Assembly (NCBI RefSeq): GCF_004342915.1
Contig: NZ_SLWL01000005.1
Span: forward strand, 171,974 to 235,973
DNA length: 64,000 nucleotides
DNA from: Camelimonas lactis
Lineage (GTDB): Bacteria > Pseudomonadota > Alphaproteobacteria > Rhizobiales > Beijerinckiaceae
Direction of reading: 5' to 3'
The notes beneath the pieces are model-generated. The model ran no database searches and had not been told where the DNA came from. It saw only the letters and a list, made by a program, of their open reading frames with translations. How positions within the stretch are numbered: position 1 is the first letter of the stretch; every line of letters starts with the position of its first letter. Below are positions 17,686 through 26,401 of this stretch, piece by piece. Made by a program: the position numbers and the translations under genes.

Positions 17686-19293
17686 TCACATGCGGAAGAC
17701 GCCGAACTTCGTCTCGGGGACCGGCGCGTTCAGACAGGCCGAGAACGCCAGCCCCAACACGTCGCGGGTTTCCGAAGGCAGGATCACCCCGTCGTCCCAC
17801 AGGCGGGCGGTGGCGTAATAGGGGTTGCCCTCCACCTCGTACTGGGCGCGGATCGGCGCGCGGAACGCCTCCTCGTCTTCCGGCGACCATACCTTGCCTT
17901 CGGCGTCGAAGTTGTCGCGCTTGACCGTGGCGAGCACGCTGGCCGCCTGCTCGCCGCCCATCACCGAGATGCGGCTGGACGGCCAGGTGAACATGAAGCG
18001 CGGCGAATAGGCCCGGCCGCACATGCCGTAATTGCCGGCGCCAAACGAGCCGCCGATCACCAGGGTGATCTTGGGCACGCGCGCCGACGCCACGGCCGTG
18101 ACCAGCTTGGCGCCGTCGCGGGCGATGCCGCCCGCCTCATACTGGCGGCCCACCATGAAACCGGAGATATTCTGCAGGAACAGCAGCGGAATCCGCCGCT
18201 GGCAGCACAACTCGATGAAGTGCGCCCCCTTCAGCGCGCTTTCCGAGAACAGGATGCCATTGTTGCCGATGATGCCCACGGGCATGCCGTGGATGCGGGC
18301 AAAGCCGGTGACCAGCGTGGTTCCGTACAGCTTCTTGAACTCGTCGAATTCCGAACCGTCGACCAGGCGGGCGATGACCTCGCGCACGTCGTACTGCTTC
18401 TTCAGGTCGGTCGGAACGAGGCCCTCCAGATCGGCGGCGTCATAAAGCGGCGCGACCGGCGCGATGAGATCGATGTCCGGCCGCTTGGCGCTGTTCAGCG
18501 TGCCGACGATGCGGCGGGCGATTTCCAGCGCGTGGTTGTCGTCCACCGCATAATGGTCGGCGACGCCGGAGAGGCGCGCGTGCACATCGGCGCCGCCCAG
18601 ATCCTCGGCCGACACCACTTCGCCTGTCGCCGCCTTCACCAGCGGCGGGCCGCCGAGGAAGATGGTGCCCTGGCGACGCACGATGATGGTTTCATCGGAC
18701 ATGGCCGGCACATAGGCGCCGCCGGCCGTGCAGGAGCCCATCACCACGGCGATCTGCGGGATGCCCTGGGCCGACATGTTGGCCTGATTGAAGAAAATGC
18801 GCCCGAAGTGCTCGCGATCCGGAAACACCTCGGTCTGGTGCGGCAGGTTGGCGCCGCCGGAATCGACCAGATAGATGCACGGCAGCCGGTTTTCGGCGGC
18901 GATCTCCTGGGCGCGCAGGTGCTTCTTCACCGTCATCGGGTAGTAAGTGCCGCCCTTGATGGTGGAATCGTTGCAGACGATCATCACGTCACGGCCGCTG
19001 ACCCGGCCAACGCCAGCGATCAGCCCGGCGCCATGAATGGCCTCGCCATACATCCCGTCCGCCGCCAGCGCGCCGATTTCAAGAAACGGCGCGCCCGCAT
19101 CCAGAAGTCCCGCGACCCGCTCGCGCGGCAGCAGCTTGCCGCGCCCCACATGCCGCGCCCGCGCCTTTTCCGGCCCACCAGCGAACACCGCGTCGCGTTT
19201 GGCCTGCAATTCGGCGCGCAGAACCTCCCAGGCCGCGGCGTTGGCGCGAAAGTCCTCGCTCTCCCGGCTGATCGCAGTTTCTAAAATCGGCAC
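17686..19293 (-). CDS. mccB: 3-methylcrotonyl-CoA carboxylase, carboxyltransferase beta subunit
   Basis: Transfers carboxyl from biotin to 3-methylcrotonyl-CoA in leucine breakdown. A 535-aa carboxyltransferase with the MccB hallmarks [48 protein letters not shown] and [19 protein letters not shown]. The GTG giving (M)[14 protein letters not shown] is chosen because GGAGG lies six bases before it and family members start in this way; the ATG two codons upstream abuts the same GGAGG with no spacing. Distinct from pccB at 51500, which lacks these motifs. Confidence 0.95.
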   Translation of the reverse strand: MPILETAISRESEDFRANAAAWEVLRAELQAKRDAVFAGGPEKARARHVGRGKLLPRERVAGLLDAGAPFLEIGALAADGMYGEAIHGAGLIAGVGRVSGRDVMIVCNDSTIKGGTYYPMTVKKHLRAQEIAAENRLPCIYLVDSGGANLPHQTEVFPDREHFGRIFFNQANMSAQGIPQIAVVMGSCTAGGAYVPAMSDETIIVRRQGTIFLGGPPLVKAATGEVVSAEDLGGADVHARLSGVADHYAVDDNHALEIARRIVGTLNSAKRPDIDLIAPVAPLYDAADLEGLVPTDLKKQYDVREVIARLVDGSEFDEFKKLYGTTLVTGFARIHGMPVGIIGNNGILFSESALKGAHFIELCCQRRIPLLFLQNISGFMVGRQYEAGGIARDGAKLVTAVASARVPKITLVIGGSFGAGNYGMCGRAYSPRFMFTWPSSRISVMGGEQAASVLATVKRDNFDAEGKVWSPEDEEAFRAPIRAQYEVEGNPYYATARLWDDGVILPSETRDVLGLAFSACLNAPVPETKFGVFRM

Positions 19294-19394
19294 GCGCATC
19301 CTCCCGTCTCACCCGGGTCAGTACTGACGCGTATCGCGCAGAATTCAAGTGCGATTTTGGTTGGAGGAGCCCAGCGGGCGCAACGCCCGCTGGT

Positions 19395-20159
19395 TCAGGC
19401 GCGCATTGTCGGCCCGAAAACGCTTTCGAACTGCTGGCGCAGCACGTGATCCACCTCCGGCATGGTCACGGGAATGCCAAGCTCCACCAGGCTGGCGACG
19501 CCATGGCCCTGCACGCCGCACGGCACAATGCCGGAGAAATGCTCCAGTTCCGGCTCGACGTTCAGGCTGACGCCATGGAACGACACCCAGCGGCGCAGGC
19601 GGATGCCAATAGCCGCCACCTTGTCCTCACGCATCGTCCCGTCCGGCAGCGGCGCCTTTTCCGGCCGTCGCACCCAGACGCCGACGCGTCCCTGTCGCCG
19701 CTCGCCAGTGATGTTGAAGCTGGCCAGCGTTCCGATCAGCCACGCCTCCAGGGCGCAGACGAACGCCCGCACGTCCGGCCGCCGCCGCTTCAGGTCCAGC
19801 ATGACATAGACGACGCGCTGGCCAGGGCCATGGTAGGTGAACTGCCCGCCCCGCCCGGTTTCGAACACTGGAAAACGACCTGGCGCCACCAGGTCTTCCG
19901 CCTTTGCCGAGGTTCCGGCGGTGTACAGCGGCGGATGCTCCACCAGCCAGGCCAGCTCGCGCGCCTCGCCAGCCGCGATGCGCGCCACACGGTCCTCCAT
20001 GAACGCGACCGCGTCTTCGTAAGCGACGAGACCATCGCTCACCAGCCATTCCACCGGCGGAGCGCCGGCGCCCGCCTGAAAACCATGGGTGTCAGTTTCA
20101 GCGACGCCCTGCGCCTGCCCAACGCCTGTTTCCGAAAAAATGTTCTTCGCCTCGCCCAT
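19395..20159 (-). CDS. lipB: Octanoyltransferase (lipoate biosynthesis)
   Basis: Moves octanoyl from acyl carrier protein to lipoyl domains of 2-oxoacid dehydrogenases and the glycine cleavage system. Family motifs: [21 protein letters not shown], the catalytic Lys in [19 protein letters not shown] and the catalytic Cys in [15 protein letters not shown]. The ATG giving MGEAKNIF has GGGAG nine bases upstream; the N-terminal ~35 residues are not conserved, so the true start could be a little further in. lipA is not adjacent. Confidence 0.95.
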   Translation of the reverse strand: MGEAKNIFSETGVGQAQGVAETDTHGFQAGAGAPPVEWLVSDGLVAYEDAVAFMEDRVARIAAGEARELAWLVEHPPLYTAGTSAKAEDLVAPGRFPVFETGRGGQFTYHGPGQRVVYVMLDLKRRRPDVRAFVCALEAWLIGTLASFNITGERRQGRVGVWVRRPEKAPLPDGTMREDKVAAIGIRLRRWVSFHGVSLNVEPELEHFSGIVPCGVQGHGVASLVELGIPVTMPEVDHVLRQQFESVFGPTMRA

Positions 20160-20441
20160 CCGGCGCATCTCCCGTGCCCGATGCTTCCAGCCAACAGCCG
20201 GGGGCACCGGGTCCTGATGTCTGCCTTGAGGCCCGCGAATGCAAGCGCGGAGCCGCCAGCAAGGCGCTCGCCATGGCCGACGGAGCGCAACTCACAGCTA
20301 TGTCTGACTTGTTCACAACCGCCCCTTGTCGCCGCCTGAACCATCTGTTACACGCCCCTTCATCGACAGCGGACGGCTGCTTTCGCAGACGATCATCCCT
20401 CCTCAGGATGATCCAGAAACAGCCTGGAGCGTTGATCACGA

Positions 20442-20527
20442 GCGGTCGTGGCGGAATGGTAGACGCGCTAGCTTGAGGTGCTAGTCCTGGAAACGGGGTG
20501 GAGGTTCGAGTCCTCTCGACCGCACCA
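20442..20527 (+). tRNA. tRNA-Leu (anticodon GAG)
   Basis: An 86-nt gene with encoded CCA. Acceptor stem GCGGTCG pairs with CGACCGC. The anticodon arm is CTAGC-TTGAGGT-GCTAG, placing GAG at positions 34-36. A long variable arm follows, as expected for tRNA-Leu, then the T arm around GGTTCGAGTCC. The CCAATC-GATTGG pair immediately after the gene could form a small 3' hairpin. The downstream DNA looks acquired, and tRNA-Leu genes are common attachment sites. Confidence 0.97.
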
Positions 20528-20607
20528 ATCCCAAGTGATTGGCTGCAAATAATCTTCCTGATAACAAGAACTTACGACGTCCCCACGCTCACACGGGGGG
20601 CACACAC

Positions 20608-20730
20608 ATGGCTTTGCCCATGGCTAGTCCTTTCAAGGACACAGAGGCCCTCGAAGCGGTCAAGCAAGCCCGCCTGCCCCACATTCCTTCTGACCCGGAT
20701 TATGCCGCGTCCAGCCGCGCACGAGGGTAA
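20608..20730 (+). pseudogene. N-terminal remnant of a tyrosine-recombinase integrase (probable)
   Basis: Eighty bases past the tRNA, a G-rich site and ATG open MALPMASPFK, an opening I associate with site-specific integrases encoded beside alphaproteobacterial tRNA genes. The match then ends: the remaining 30 residues do not look like the expected SAM-like DNA-binding domain, and the frame stops at 40 aa. No R-H-R-Y catalytic region is present. I read it as a truncated relic of a mobile element integrated at the tRNA. Chance similarity of ten residues is the alternative. Confidence 0.45.
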
Positions 20731-20780
20731 CTCTCCCACCGGGAAGGGAAACGGCGGTCTGTCGCGGGAAGTATGCCGTT

Positions 20781-20915
20781 TCAGATTTTTTGCAGCAGAA
20801 CATCCGGGTCCACCAAGGGGCTCCAGCTGTACTGGCCGATAAGTGTCTCGTGGAACCAGACCGCAAGGCCACCGGGGGAACGCGTCAGCACCATTTGGAA
20901 GCCCGCCACGTCCAT
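20781..20915 (-). CDS. Small hypothetical protein (44 aa)
   Basis: A short ORF with AAGGGG nine bases before its ATG. It begins 17 bp after the stop of the glycine-rich protein gene on the same strand, so the two may be one operon. The product contains LAVWFHETLIGQYSWSP, a composition that looks protein-like rather than random. No family recognised. AAACGGC (20749-20755) and GCCGTTT (20775-20781) form a 7-bp stem at its 3' end that may terminate the transcript. Confidence 0.45.
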   Translation of the reverse strand: MDVAGFQMVLTRSPGGLAVWFHETLIGQYSWSPLVDPDVLLQKI

Positions 20916-20932
20916 CTCCCGCCGCCCCTTCG

Positions 20933-21217
20933 TCAGGTCATCCTGTTTTTGATGGCCCCGACAATCGCCGTCAGGATCGCACCGCCAGCGCCGCCTGAGA
21001 TGATGTTGGTCACGACGCTGCCGATGCTGAAATTGCCACTGGCAAAGGAGGCCTGAACGGCTGGCAGCACCAGCGGAACCAGTTGACCGAGAATGCCGCC
21101 GCCGACGAGGCCCGCAATCGTGTTGCCGATTACGCCCATGTCGAATGCAGGCGACGCCTTGCCTGTGGCGTTACCCCCCACCGCGCCCGCGACCAGGTTA
21201 ATCAGAAGCTGTTCCAT
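20933..21217 (-). CDS. Glycine-rich hydrophobic hypothetical protein
   Basis: A 94-aa protein made of small and hydrophobic residues: VAGAVGGNATGKASPAFD, IAGLVGGGILGQLVPLVLP, IISGGAGGAILTAIVGAIKN. The alternating GxxxG-like segments suggest two or three helices that insert in a membrane or pack tightly. I recall similar unnamed proteins in rhizobia but know no function. An inverted repeat (CTAGAC-ATAAA-GTCTAG, 21296-21312) lies about 80 bp upstream and may be its operator. Confidence 0.7.
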   Translation of the reverse strand: MEQLLINLVAGAVGGNATGKASPAFDMGVIGNTIAGLVGGGILGQLVPLVLPAVQASFASGNFSIGSVVTNIISGGAGGAILTAIVGAIKNRMT

Positions 21218-21605
21218 GGTGCATGCCCTTCATTGGCGGATACAGGCCCACGGTCGCGCCGCCTCGCGCCCACCGGATCAAAGAGAACGGGCGGGCTAGA
21301 CATAAAGTCTAGTCGTTGTCTCCTTACCTGCACTAAACAACTCAGTGAACAGCGTAAGTCCTGCCTCTCAGTTCTTGCCCCTGCCGATATGGCGAAACGT
21401 TACGTCCCGGCCTCTCCTCCGGGAAACTGGGCTGGCTTACGTATGGGACAGAAGGCCGGAGGTGTGTGTGGCAACTTCAGGATAGCCACGCCTGAAACCC
21501 GAAGTAGGTTGAGACTGGGGCGGGCATCGGAGCGTAGAATGGGCTGGAGCAACAAATCTAATTCCGCCGACACCAACACCCGCACGACGATGCTGCGGGA
21601 ACGGA
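21218..21605. other. Intergenic region with a 17-bp inverted repeat
   Basis: Divergent spacer between the glycine-rich protein and the channel gene. CTAGAC (21296-21301) and GTCTAG (21307-21312) form a palindrome with a 5-nt centre. No gene is supported. Base composition is visibly less GC-rich than in the flanking core genes. Confidence 0.45.
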
Positions 21606-22445
21606 ATGGAAAGGGCGCCAGATGTTGTGCGTGGTGCAATGGTAGCCAGCAGGAAGCAGACGACGCCTGAGGGAGGCTCACCGCTGTCCCGGTCCCGCGA
21701 CACGCTCCGGAAGCTCTATCACGGCTCGACGCCGACAGCGTTCCGTTTCCAGGTTGGTGTCATTGTCGTCGATCTCATGATCGTTGCCTTCTTCATAGCC
21801 ACGCCAGTCCTGAGGGGAACGTCGTCCTTTCTCTGGCTGGACTACACGGTGGCGGCCATCGTTGCCGCCGATCTGGGGGCGCGGATGCTCGCCGCCAACG
21901 ATCCGATCCGATTGCTGCGCCAACCCACGTCCTGGGTCGATCTGTTCATTCTCGTCACCCTGCTTTTTCCGGAGACCCTCGCCAATCTGGGATTCCTGCG
22001 CATTCTGCGGCTGTGGTCACTATCCCGAAGTGGAACCCTTTGGCGGCGTTTCCCACGTAGCGCGGTTCGCGAATGGCGAGATGCAAGCCATGCCGTCATT
22101 AATCTCCTGACTTTTCTGCTGGTGGTTACCGGGTTCGTCTATACGTTCTTTTTCCGCAATAATTCTGGCATCGCCGGATATGTAGATGCTCTCTATTTCA
22201 CAGTCGCAACCGTCACCACGACGGGGTTTGGTGACATTGTGCTACCTGGCAGCGCCGGAAAGCTTACCGCTATTGTCACCATGCTTGTCGGCATTTCGCT
22301 TTTCGTGCGGCTGGCGCAGGCAATTTTTCGACCACAAAAGGTCTATTTCCCCTGTCCGCGGTGCGGACTTCAGCGTCACGATCCCGACGCCGTGCATTGC
22401 AAAGCCTGCGGTCAGATCCTCAAGATACCGGATGAAGGTGACTAA
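21606..22445 (+). CDS. Voltage-gated-type potassium channel with C-terminal zinc ribbon
   Basis: A 279-aa inner-membrane ion channel. Hydrophobic segments at ~49-70, 75-95, 110-126 and 160-182 precede the pore, where TTTGFGD (Gly207-Phe208-Gly209-Asp210) is the potassium selectivity filter, and a final helix is at ~215-240. An S4-like stretch, FLRILRLWSLSRSG, carries spaced arginines. The C-terminus holds two CxxC pairs (Cys250/253 and Cys265/268, eleven residues apart) that look like a zinc ribbon, in place of the usual RCK nucleotide-binding domain. The start has GGGAACGGA upstream; a second ATG lies 11 codons in. Confidence 0.9.
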   Translation: MERAPDVVRGAMVASRKQTTPEGGSPLSRSRDTLRKLYHGSTPTAFRFQVGVIVVDLMIVAFFIATPVLRGTSSFLWLDYTVAAIVAADLGARMLAANDPIRLLRQPTSWVDLFILVTLLFPETLANLGFLRILRLWSLSRSGTLWRRFPRSAVREWRDASHAVINLLTFLLVVTGFVYTFFFRNNSGIAGYVDALYFTVATVTTTGFGDIVLPGSAGKLTAIVTMLVGISLFVRLAQAIFRPQKVYFPCPRCGLQRHDPDAVHCKACGQILKIPDEGD

Positions 22446-22824
22446 GGCCCCTGCCCTCCACACGGGACTTTCACACATTGTCCTGACAGGTTCGTGAAAA
22501 TATCAATAGTTATCATTGGTATAAGAAAATTTTTCGCGTTCGGGCCCTCGGCCGCGCCAACCATATTGCGGGCCCCACGGGTCCGCTGGTTGGGGCAAGG
22601 ATGGGTTAGCCGCGGGGCATTCATTCTTCAGTCTTTGGTATGCATTGACGGTATGGTCGATCCCATACGCTTGCAAAAACATCCCGTTCCAGTCAGCTTT
22701 TTCAATACGGCTTTTCCACCGGCTCAGGCCGGCTTTCTGCTCTTCGCTTTGGAGTGCGGCGGGTCGCCTGGCCGGGTGATTTCATAGGGAATTGCCGGTG
22801 TATTTCGCTGGGGGATTACATTCC
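22446..22824. other. Intergenic region with nested inverted repeats
   Basis: No gene supported. CCAACCA (22557-22563) pairs with TGGTTGG (22587-22593), with an inner GCGG/CCGC pair, so a transcript could fold into a stable stem. Further on, GTATGG (22651-22656) and CCATAC (22663-22668) form a palindrome right after TTGACG (22645-22650), a candidate -35 plus operator for the next gene. Confidence 0.45.
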
Positions 22825-23259
22825 ATGAGAAACACGCTGATCGCGCTCGCCGGCGTCATTGCGATGTCTGGCGCAGCCGCCGCAGAAACTGGCCCCAAAT
22901 TAACCGTTGAACAAATCCTGCAAAGTCTGAGGAAGGGCGGCATCGAAAGCCGCCGCCAGGCAATTGAGCTGCGCCACGCCCGATTGCTGCAACTTTATAC
23001 TTATTGGCATCTGAACGATGAATGCGCCGCATTTTTGCGCAATCCGGGGGCCCGGCTGGAAGCGCGGCGGCAGGTGCACGACGCGGAAATCGCCGTTAGC
23101 CCGGACGATCGCGGCAAATGCTGGGACGAGGCATGGCTGCTGACCCGCAACCCCTCGCCTGAAGCCTGCCGCATGGCCGACGCCTACATGGCCGATATGG
23201 CCAACCGTTATCGCGCCAGCCAGATGCAAAGCGCCCCCAAAACGGCCGACAAATTATAA
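22825..23259 (+). CDS. Small secreted hypothetical protein
   Basis: A 144-aa protein with a clear signal peptide (MRNTLIALAGVIAMSGAAAA, cleaved near residue 21). The mature part is mostly helical and charged, with two cysteines in its second half (GKCWDEAW and EACRMADAY) and another at NDECAAFL. The ATG is chosen because the signal peptide starts there. No family recognised. Base composition is closer to the preceding acquired-looking segment than to the core genes. Confidence 0.65.
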   Translation: MRNTLIALAGVIAMSGAAAAETGPKLTVEQILQSLRKGGIESRRQAIELRHARLLQLYTYWHLNDECAAFLRNPGARLEARRQVHDAEIAVSPDDRGKCWDEAWLLTRNPSPEACRMADAYMADMANRYRASQMQSAPKTADKL

Positions 23260-23636
23260 CCGGCCGACGTCTGCGGGAGCCTCGCGCCGCCTGCTTCGCT
23301 GGCGCCCGTGGGATCCGGCTGTTGAACCGGGTATCCGCGTGCTCCCAGGAGAAAATCAGCGTCGCCGGGGCCCGCCGACGGCGCCAACGCTGGCTCTCGC
23401 CCCAGGGCAGCCACTTGATCGCGCCCCACCGGGAGCTTCAGGGCAGGCCCTGTCCGCGCGCTTCACAATCTTCCTACGGGCGCGCGACAGGGCGCTGCCG
23501 GCGTCCCATGGGCGCGCTAAGCGCTGCCCGGCCAGCGCGCCAGGGGCGACGTGTCTGGCCTGATCCCTACGAAGGCCCGGGGCTCCGCCGCCAGCCAACA
23601 GTCGCCGCTTGCCGGGTTCCGGCTTTGGGTCTCAGG
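23260..23636. other. Convergent intergenic region, no gene seen
   Basis: About 375 bp of GC-rich DNA between two small exported-protein genes. Frames that stay open lack protein-like composition. No T-run terminator recognised. Confidence 0.45.
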
Positions 23637-24425
23637 TTACCTTGCCTGCCTGGTATAAAGACCGCTGAACGAGACATTGGCCCCGCCACACTGGCGGTTG
23701 TCCTCCACGAGCAACCACGGGCCGACCCGGCGCATCCACACCTTGCAATCCGTTTCATCTGCCTTCGTGACCGGAATGGCGCCCTTGTCTCCCATGGCGA
23801 AAGACAACTCACCGTCGAGGGGCTTCGCCTCGCCGGCGATTTCTCCCATATTGACCGCCCCCCGCTTCACCCGGTCTGGATCCAGCGAGCCAAAGGTCGC
23901 ATCGCCCTTGATCGTGAGCATGCCCGGCTGGCGGCCGGCCCGGATGGCGATGGCGGCTTCCACCCGCGTCCAGTCACCGGTCCAGGCTGGCGGCTTCGCC
24001 GCCGGCTCCGGCGCCAGATCGGCGCTGGTCAGCCAGCCCGCGCGCACGATTTCGTTGAAGGTTTCCTTGCCGCGTTTGCGCGGCGCGACGAAATGGGCGC
24101 AGACGAAATCCCCGACAGAACCCGAGACGATCATACGGTCGCCGGCAACCACATAGGCCTTTTCCCAGCATTTGTCCGAGAAGCCGGGGCATGCCGACGC
24201 CTTGTCCGTGGGCGCTCCCTTGTAGAAATGGCTTTTGGCGACGCCCTGGCGCACCAGCGCCGTCGTCAGCGGCCCGGCGGTCGCCAGATCCGGCAGGTCA
24301 ACACACGCCTCGGCTGCGCTGGCGGCTCCGCCGGTGACCATGGCGATGGCAAAAACCGCCCGCCTGAGGCCGACGCGGCGGAAGCGGGGCGCGCCAGATA
24401 GACCAACGTGTGACGCCCAGATCAT
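23637..24425 (-). CDS. Secreted hypothetical protein
   Basis: A 262-aa protein with an N-terminal signal region (RRAVFAIAMVTGGAASAAEA). The mature part contains six cysteines in spaced pairs (EACVDL, SACPGF, DKCWEKAYV, DFVCAHF, TDCKVW, RQCGGAN), which suggests disulfides in the periplasm. AGGGAG lies seven bases before the chosen ATG. No enzyme motif is evident and I do not recognise the family. The SDKCWEKAY segment distantly recalls GKCWDEAW in the 144-aa neighbour encoded at 22825. Confidence 0.68.
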   Translation of the reverse strand: MIWASHVGLSGAPRFRRVGLRRAVFAIAMVTGGAASAAEACVDLPDLATAGPLTTALVRQGVAKSHFYKGAPTDKASACPGFSDKCWEKAYVVAGDRMIVSGSVGDFVCAHFVAPRKRGKETFNEIVRAGWLTSADLAPEPAAKPPAWTGDWTRVEAAIAIRAGRQPGMLTIKGDATFGSLDPDRVKRGAVNMGEIAGEAKPLDGELSFAMGDKGAIPVTKADETDCKVWMRRVGPWLLVEDNRQCGGANVSFSGLYTRQAR

Positions 24426-24645
24426 GATCCGCTCCCTGAACCGGCTATCCGCCTGGTTCCTGTAAAAGCCCCAACGTGAAGGCCCTGAGTGAAATAACGG
24501 CTGCGCCACGCCTGGGCAGGCGCGGCGATGCGCTGGATATGACCAGACGTCCCTCGAGCCCGCAATCCCCAAACGCCGGTCTGATCAGGCGGCGCCGGGA
24601 TGCGTTTACGCGGGATGTTCTTCAGCTGGAACGAGCCTGCGCGCG

Positions 24646-25503
24646 TCACATGATATCCAGGCGGAAGCTGGCGCCGTCACGGCGAACGCGGCCCCGGCCG
24701 GCGCCGGTGAAATGGCCGCCGAGCAGCGGCGTGCCGGCGTCGGCCAGCCGGTCGAACAGCGCCTTGCGCGTTTGCGCCGACTGGTTTTGGTCATAATCCG
24801 CCGTGGACGACCATTCCGGCCGGGCGATCTGGCAGGGGTGGTGCATCACGTCGCCGCCCAGCAGCAGCTCTTCACCCTTCGAGCGCAGCAGAATACTCAT
24901 GTGGCCGATGCTGTGGCCTGGCGTCGCCACCACCGAAACGCCAGGAGCGATTTCGTCGCCATCGCCCACCAGATCGGCCAGGCCGGCGGCGGCGATGGGG
25001 GCCACGGAATCATCGAACACCGCCCGATGCTCGGCGTCTTCCTGCTGGTCGCGCCAGTAGTTGAAGTCGTCGCGGCCCATGACGTACCGCGCCTTGCGGA
25101 ACGCCGGGACCCACTGGTCGCCTTCCAGCACTGTGTTCCAGCCCACGTGGTCGACATGCAGGTGGGTGTTGATGACCAGATCCACCGTGTCGGCCGGCGC
25201 CCCGGCGTCGGCGAGCATGTCGAGGAACGGATCGGCGCGGTTGTTCCAGTGTGGAACTTTCCGGCCCTGCTTGTGGGCGCCGAGGCCGGTGTCGACGAGA
25301 ATGCGTGCGTCCGGCGTCTGGATGACAAAGGTCTGCACGGCGATTTTCAGGCGCCCCCGTTCATCAGCGAAATGCGGCTGCAACCAGCCGATCCTGCTGA
25401 CGTCCTCCGGCGTCGCCTGGGGGAGAATGAACTTGCTGCCGCCGGTGGCCGCCAGCTCCACCACCCGCGTCACCGATATGTCGCCAACCCTGAATTCCGC
25501 CAT
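24646..25503 (-). CDS. MBL-fold metallo-hydrolase
   Basis: A 285-aa metallo-beta-lactamase-fold hydrolase with the zinc motif THLHVDHVGW (HxHxDH), GHSIGHMSI and GGDVMHHP, and a final GGHFTG. The family cleaves esters, lactones, thioesters or similar bonds; the substrate is not deducible. The ATG giving MAEFRVGD is chosen on conservation. It is the last gene of the SDR/Fe-ADH/hydratase/CoA-ligase run, separated from the SDR by 106 bp that contain a strong hairpin, so it may be transcribed separately or at lower level. Confidence 0.88.
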   Translation of the reverse strand: MAEFRVGDISVTRVVELAATGGSKFILPQATPEDVSRIGWLQPHFADERGRLKIAVQTFVIQTPDARILVDTGLGAHKQGRKVPHWNNRADPFLDMLADAGAPADTVDLVINTHLHVDHVGWNTVLEGDQWVPAFRKARYVMGRDDFNYWRDQQEDAEHRAVFDDSVAPIAAAGLADLVGDGDEIAPGVSVVATPGHSIGHMSILLRSKGEELLLGGDVMHHPCQIARPEWSSTADYDQNQSAQTRKALFDRLADAGTPLLGGHFTGAGRGRVRRDGASFRLDIM

Positions 25504-25533
25504 GGCGCCGATCCTTGTCCGCTTCTGTTTGTC

Positions 25534-25560
25534 GCGACGCCCGTGAATTCCGGGCGTCGC
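25534..25560 (-). terminator. 10-bp perfect hairpin between SDR and MBL-hydrolase genes
   Basis: GCGACGCCCG and CGGGCGTCGC form a perfect stem around a 7-nt loop in the spacer of two co-directional genes. No T-run follows, so it could be an attenuating or mRNA-stabilising hairpin rather than a full terminator. Confidence 0.4.
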
Positions 25561-25609
25561 CGTCGCATTGGGCAAAATCCGGCGGACCAGGGCCGCCGGC
25601 GTGATGACT

Positions 25610-26365
25610 TCAGGTGCGCAGGGTCAGGCCGCCGTCGGCGACCAGGCCGTGGCCGGTGATGAAATCAGCTTCGTCAGATGCCAGCAGGAACACGGCCCGG
25701 GCCATGTCTTCCGGCTGGCCAAGGCGGCGCAGCGCCGCCTTCTTCGCCCAGATGGCGGCGATCTCCGGATTGGCGAAGGAGGCGCCGGTCATGCCGGTAT
25801 GGATGGCGCCGGGCATCAGATAGTTGGCGGTGATGCGGAATTTGCCCAACTCCAGCGCCAGGGTTTTGGTCAGTCCGGCCACCGCGTGCTTGGAGGCGGT
25901 GTAGGCGGTGAGACCGATGTCCGTGTCAAACGCCATCACCGACGCCGTATTGATGATGCGCGCCCGCCCCTTCTGCTGCGCCCGCTCGCGCAACGCCGGA
26001 ACGAACGTCCGCGACGCCCGGAATTGCGCCGTGACATTGACGCTCATCTGGCGGTGCCACTCATCATCGGTGGTTTCTTCCGCCAGGGAGCGGCCGCTGA
26101 CGCCGGCGTTGTTGAACAGGATATCGACGCCGCCGAAAGTCTCCTGGACCTTTTCCAGCATTGCCTCCGGCGCATCCGCATCGGCGACGCTTTTGGCCAG
26201 CGTCACGATATTGGCGTGGCCAGCGTGGGCCGAACCAATCTCCGATTCCGGCCGGTCCACCGCCAGCACCTGGGCGCCCTCGCTGGCGAACAGTTGCGCC
26301 GTGGCGCGGCCAATGCCCGACGCCGCGCCAGTGATGACCGCGACCTTGCCTTCAAAACGCTTCAC
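25610..26365 (-). CDS. SDR family NAD(P)-dependent oxidoreductase
   Basis: A 251-aa classical short-chain dehydrogenase/reductase. Cofactor motif TGAASGIGRATAQLF, structural NNAGVSG, and catalytic Tyr-x3-Lys in AYTASKHAVAGL; an acidic residue after the second strand (VDRPES) favours NAD. It starts with GTG behind GGGAGA. It lies 36 bp after the iron-containing dehydrogenase gene and probably oxidises or reduces an intermediate of the same catabolic route. Substrate unknown. Confidence 0.9.
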   Translation of the reverse strand: MKRFEGKVAVITGAASGIGRATAQLFASEGAQVLAVDRPESEIGSAHAGHANIVTLAKSVADADAPEAMLEKVQETFGGVDILFNNAGVSGRSLAEETTDDEWHRQMSVNVTAQFRASRTFVPALRERAQQKGRARIINTASVMAFDTDIGLTAYTASKHAVAGLTKTLALELGKFRITANYLMPGAIHTGMTGASFANPEIAAIWAKKAALRRLGQPEDMARAVFLLASDEADFITGHGLVADGGLTLRT

Positions 26366-26401
26366 GATGTTTCTCCCTGTATCCTTATTGGCGTGACGCT
26401 C

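Noticed and set aside
22494..22787. 97-codon frame between the channel and the secreted protein
   Set aside because: Starts at a GTG without a site, crosses the inverted repeats and has random-looking content.
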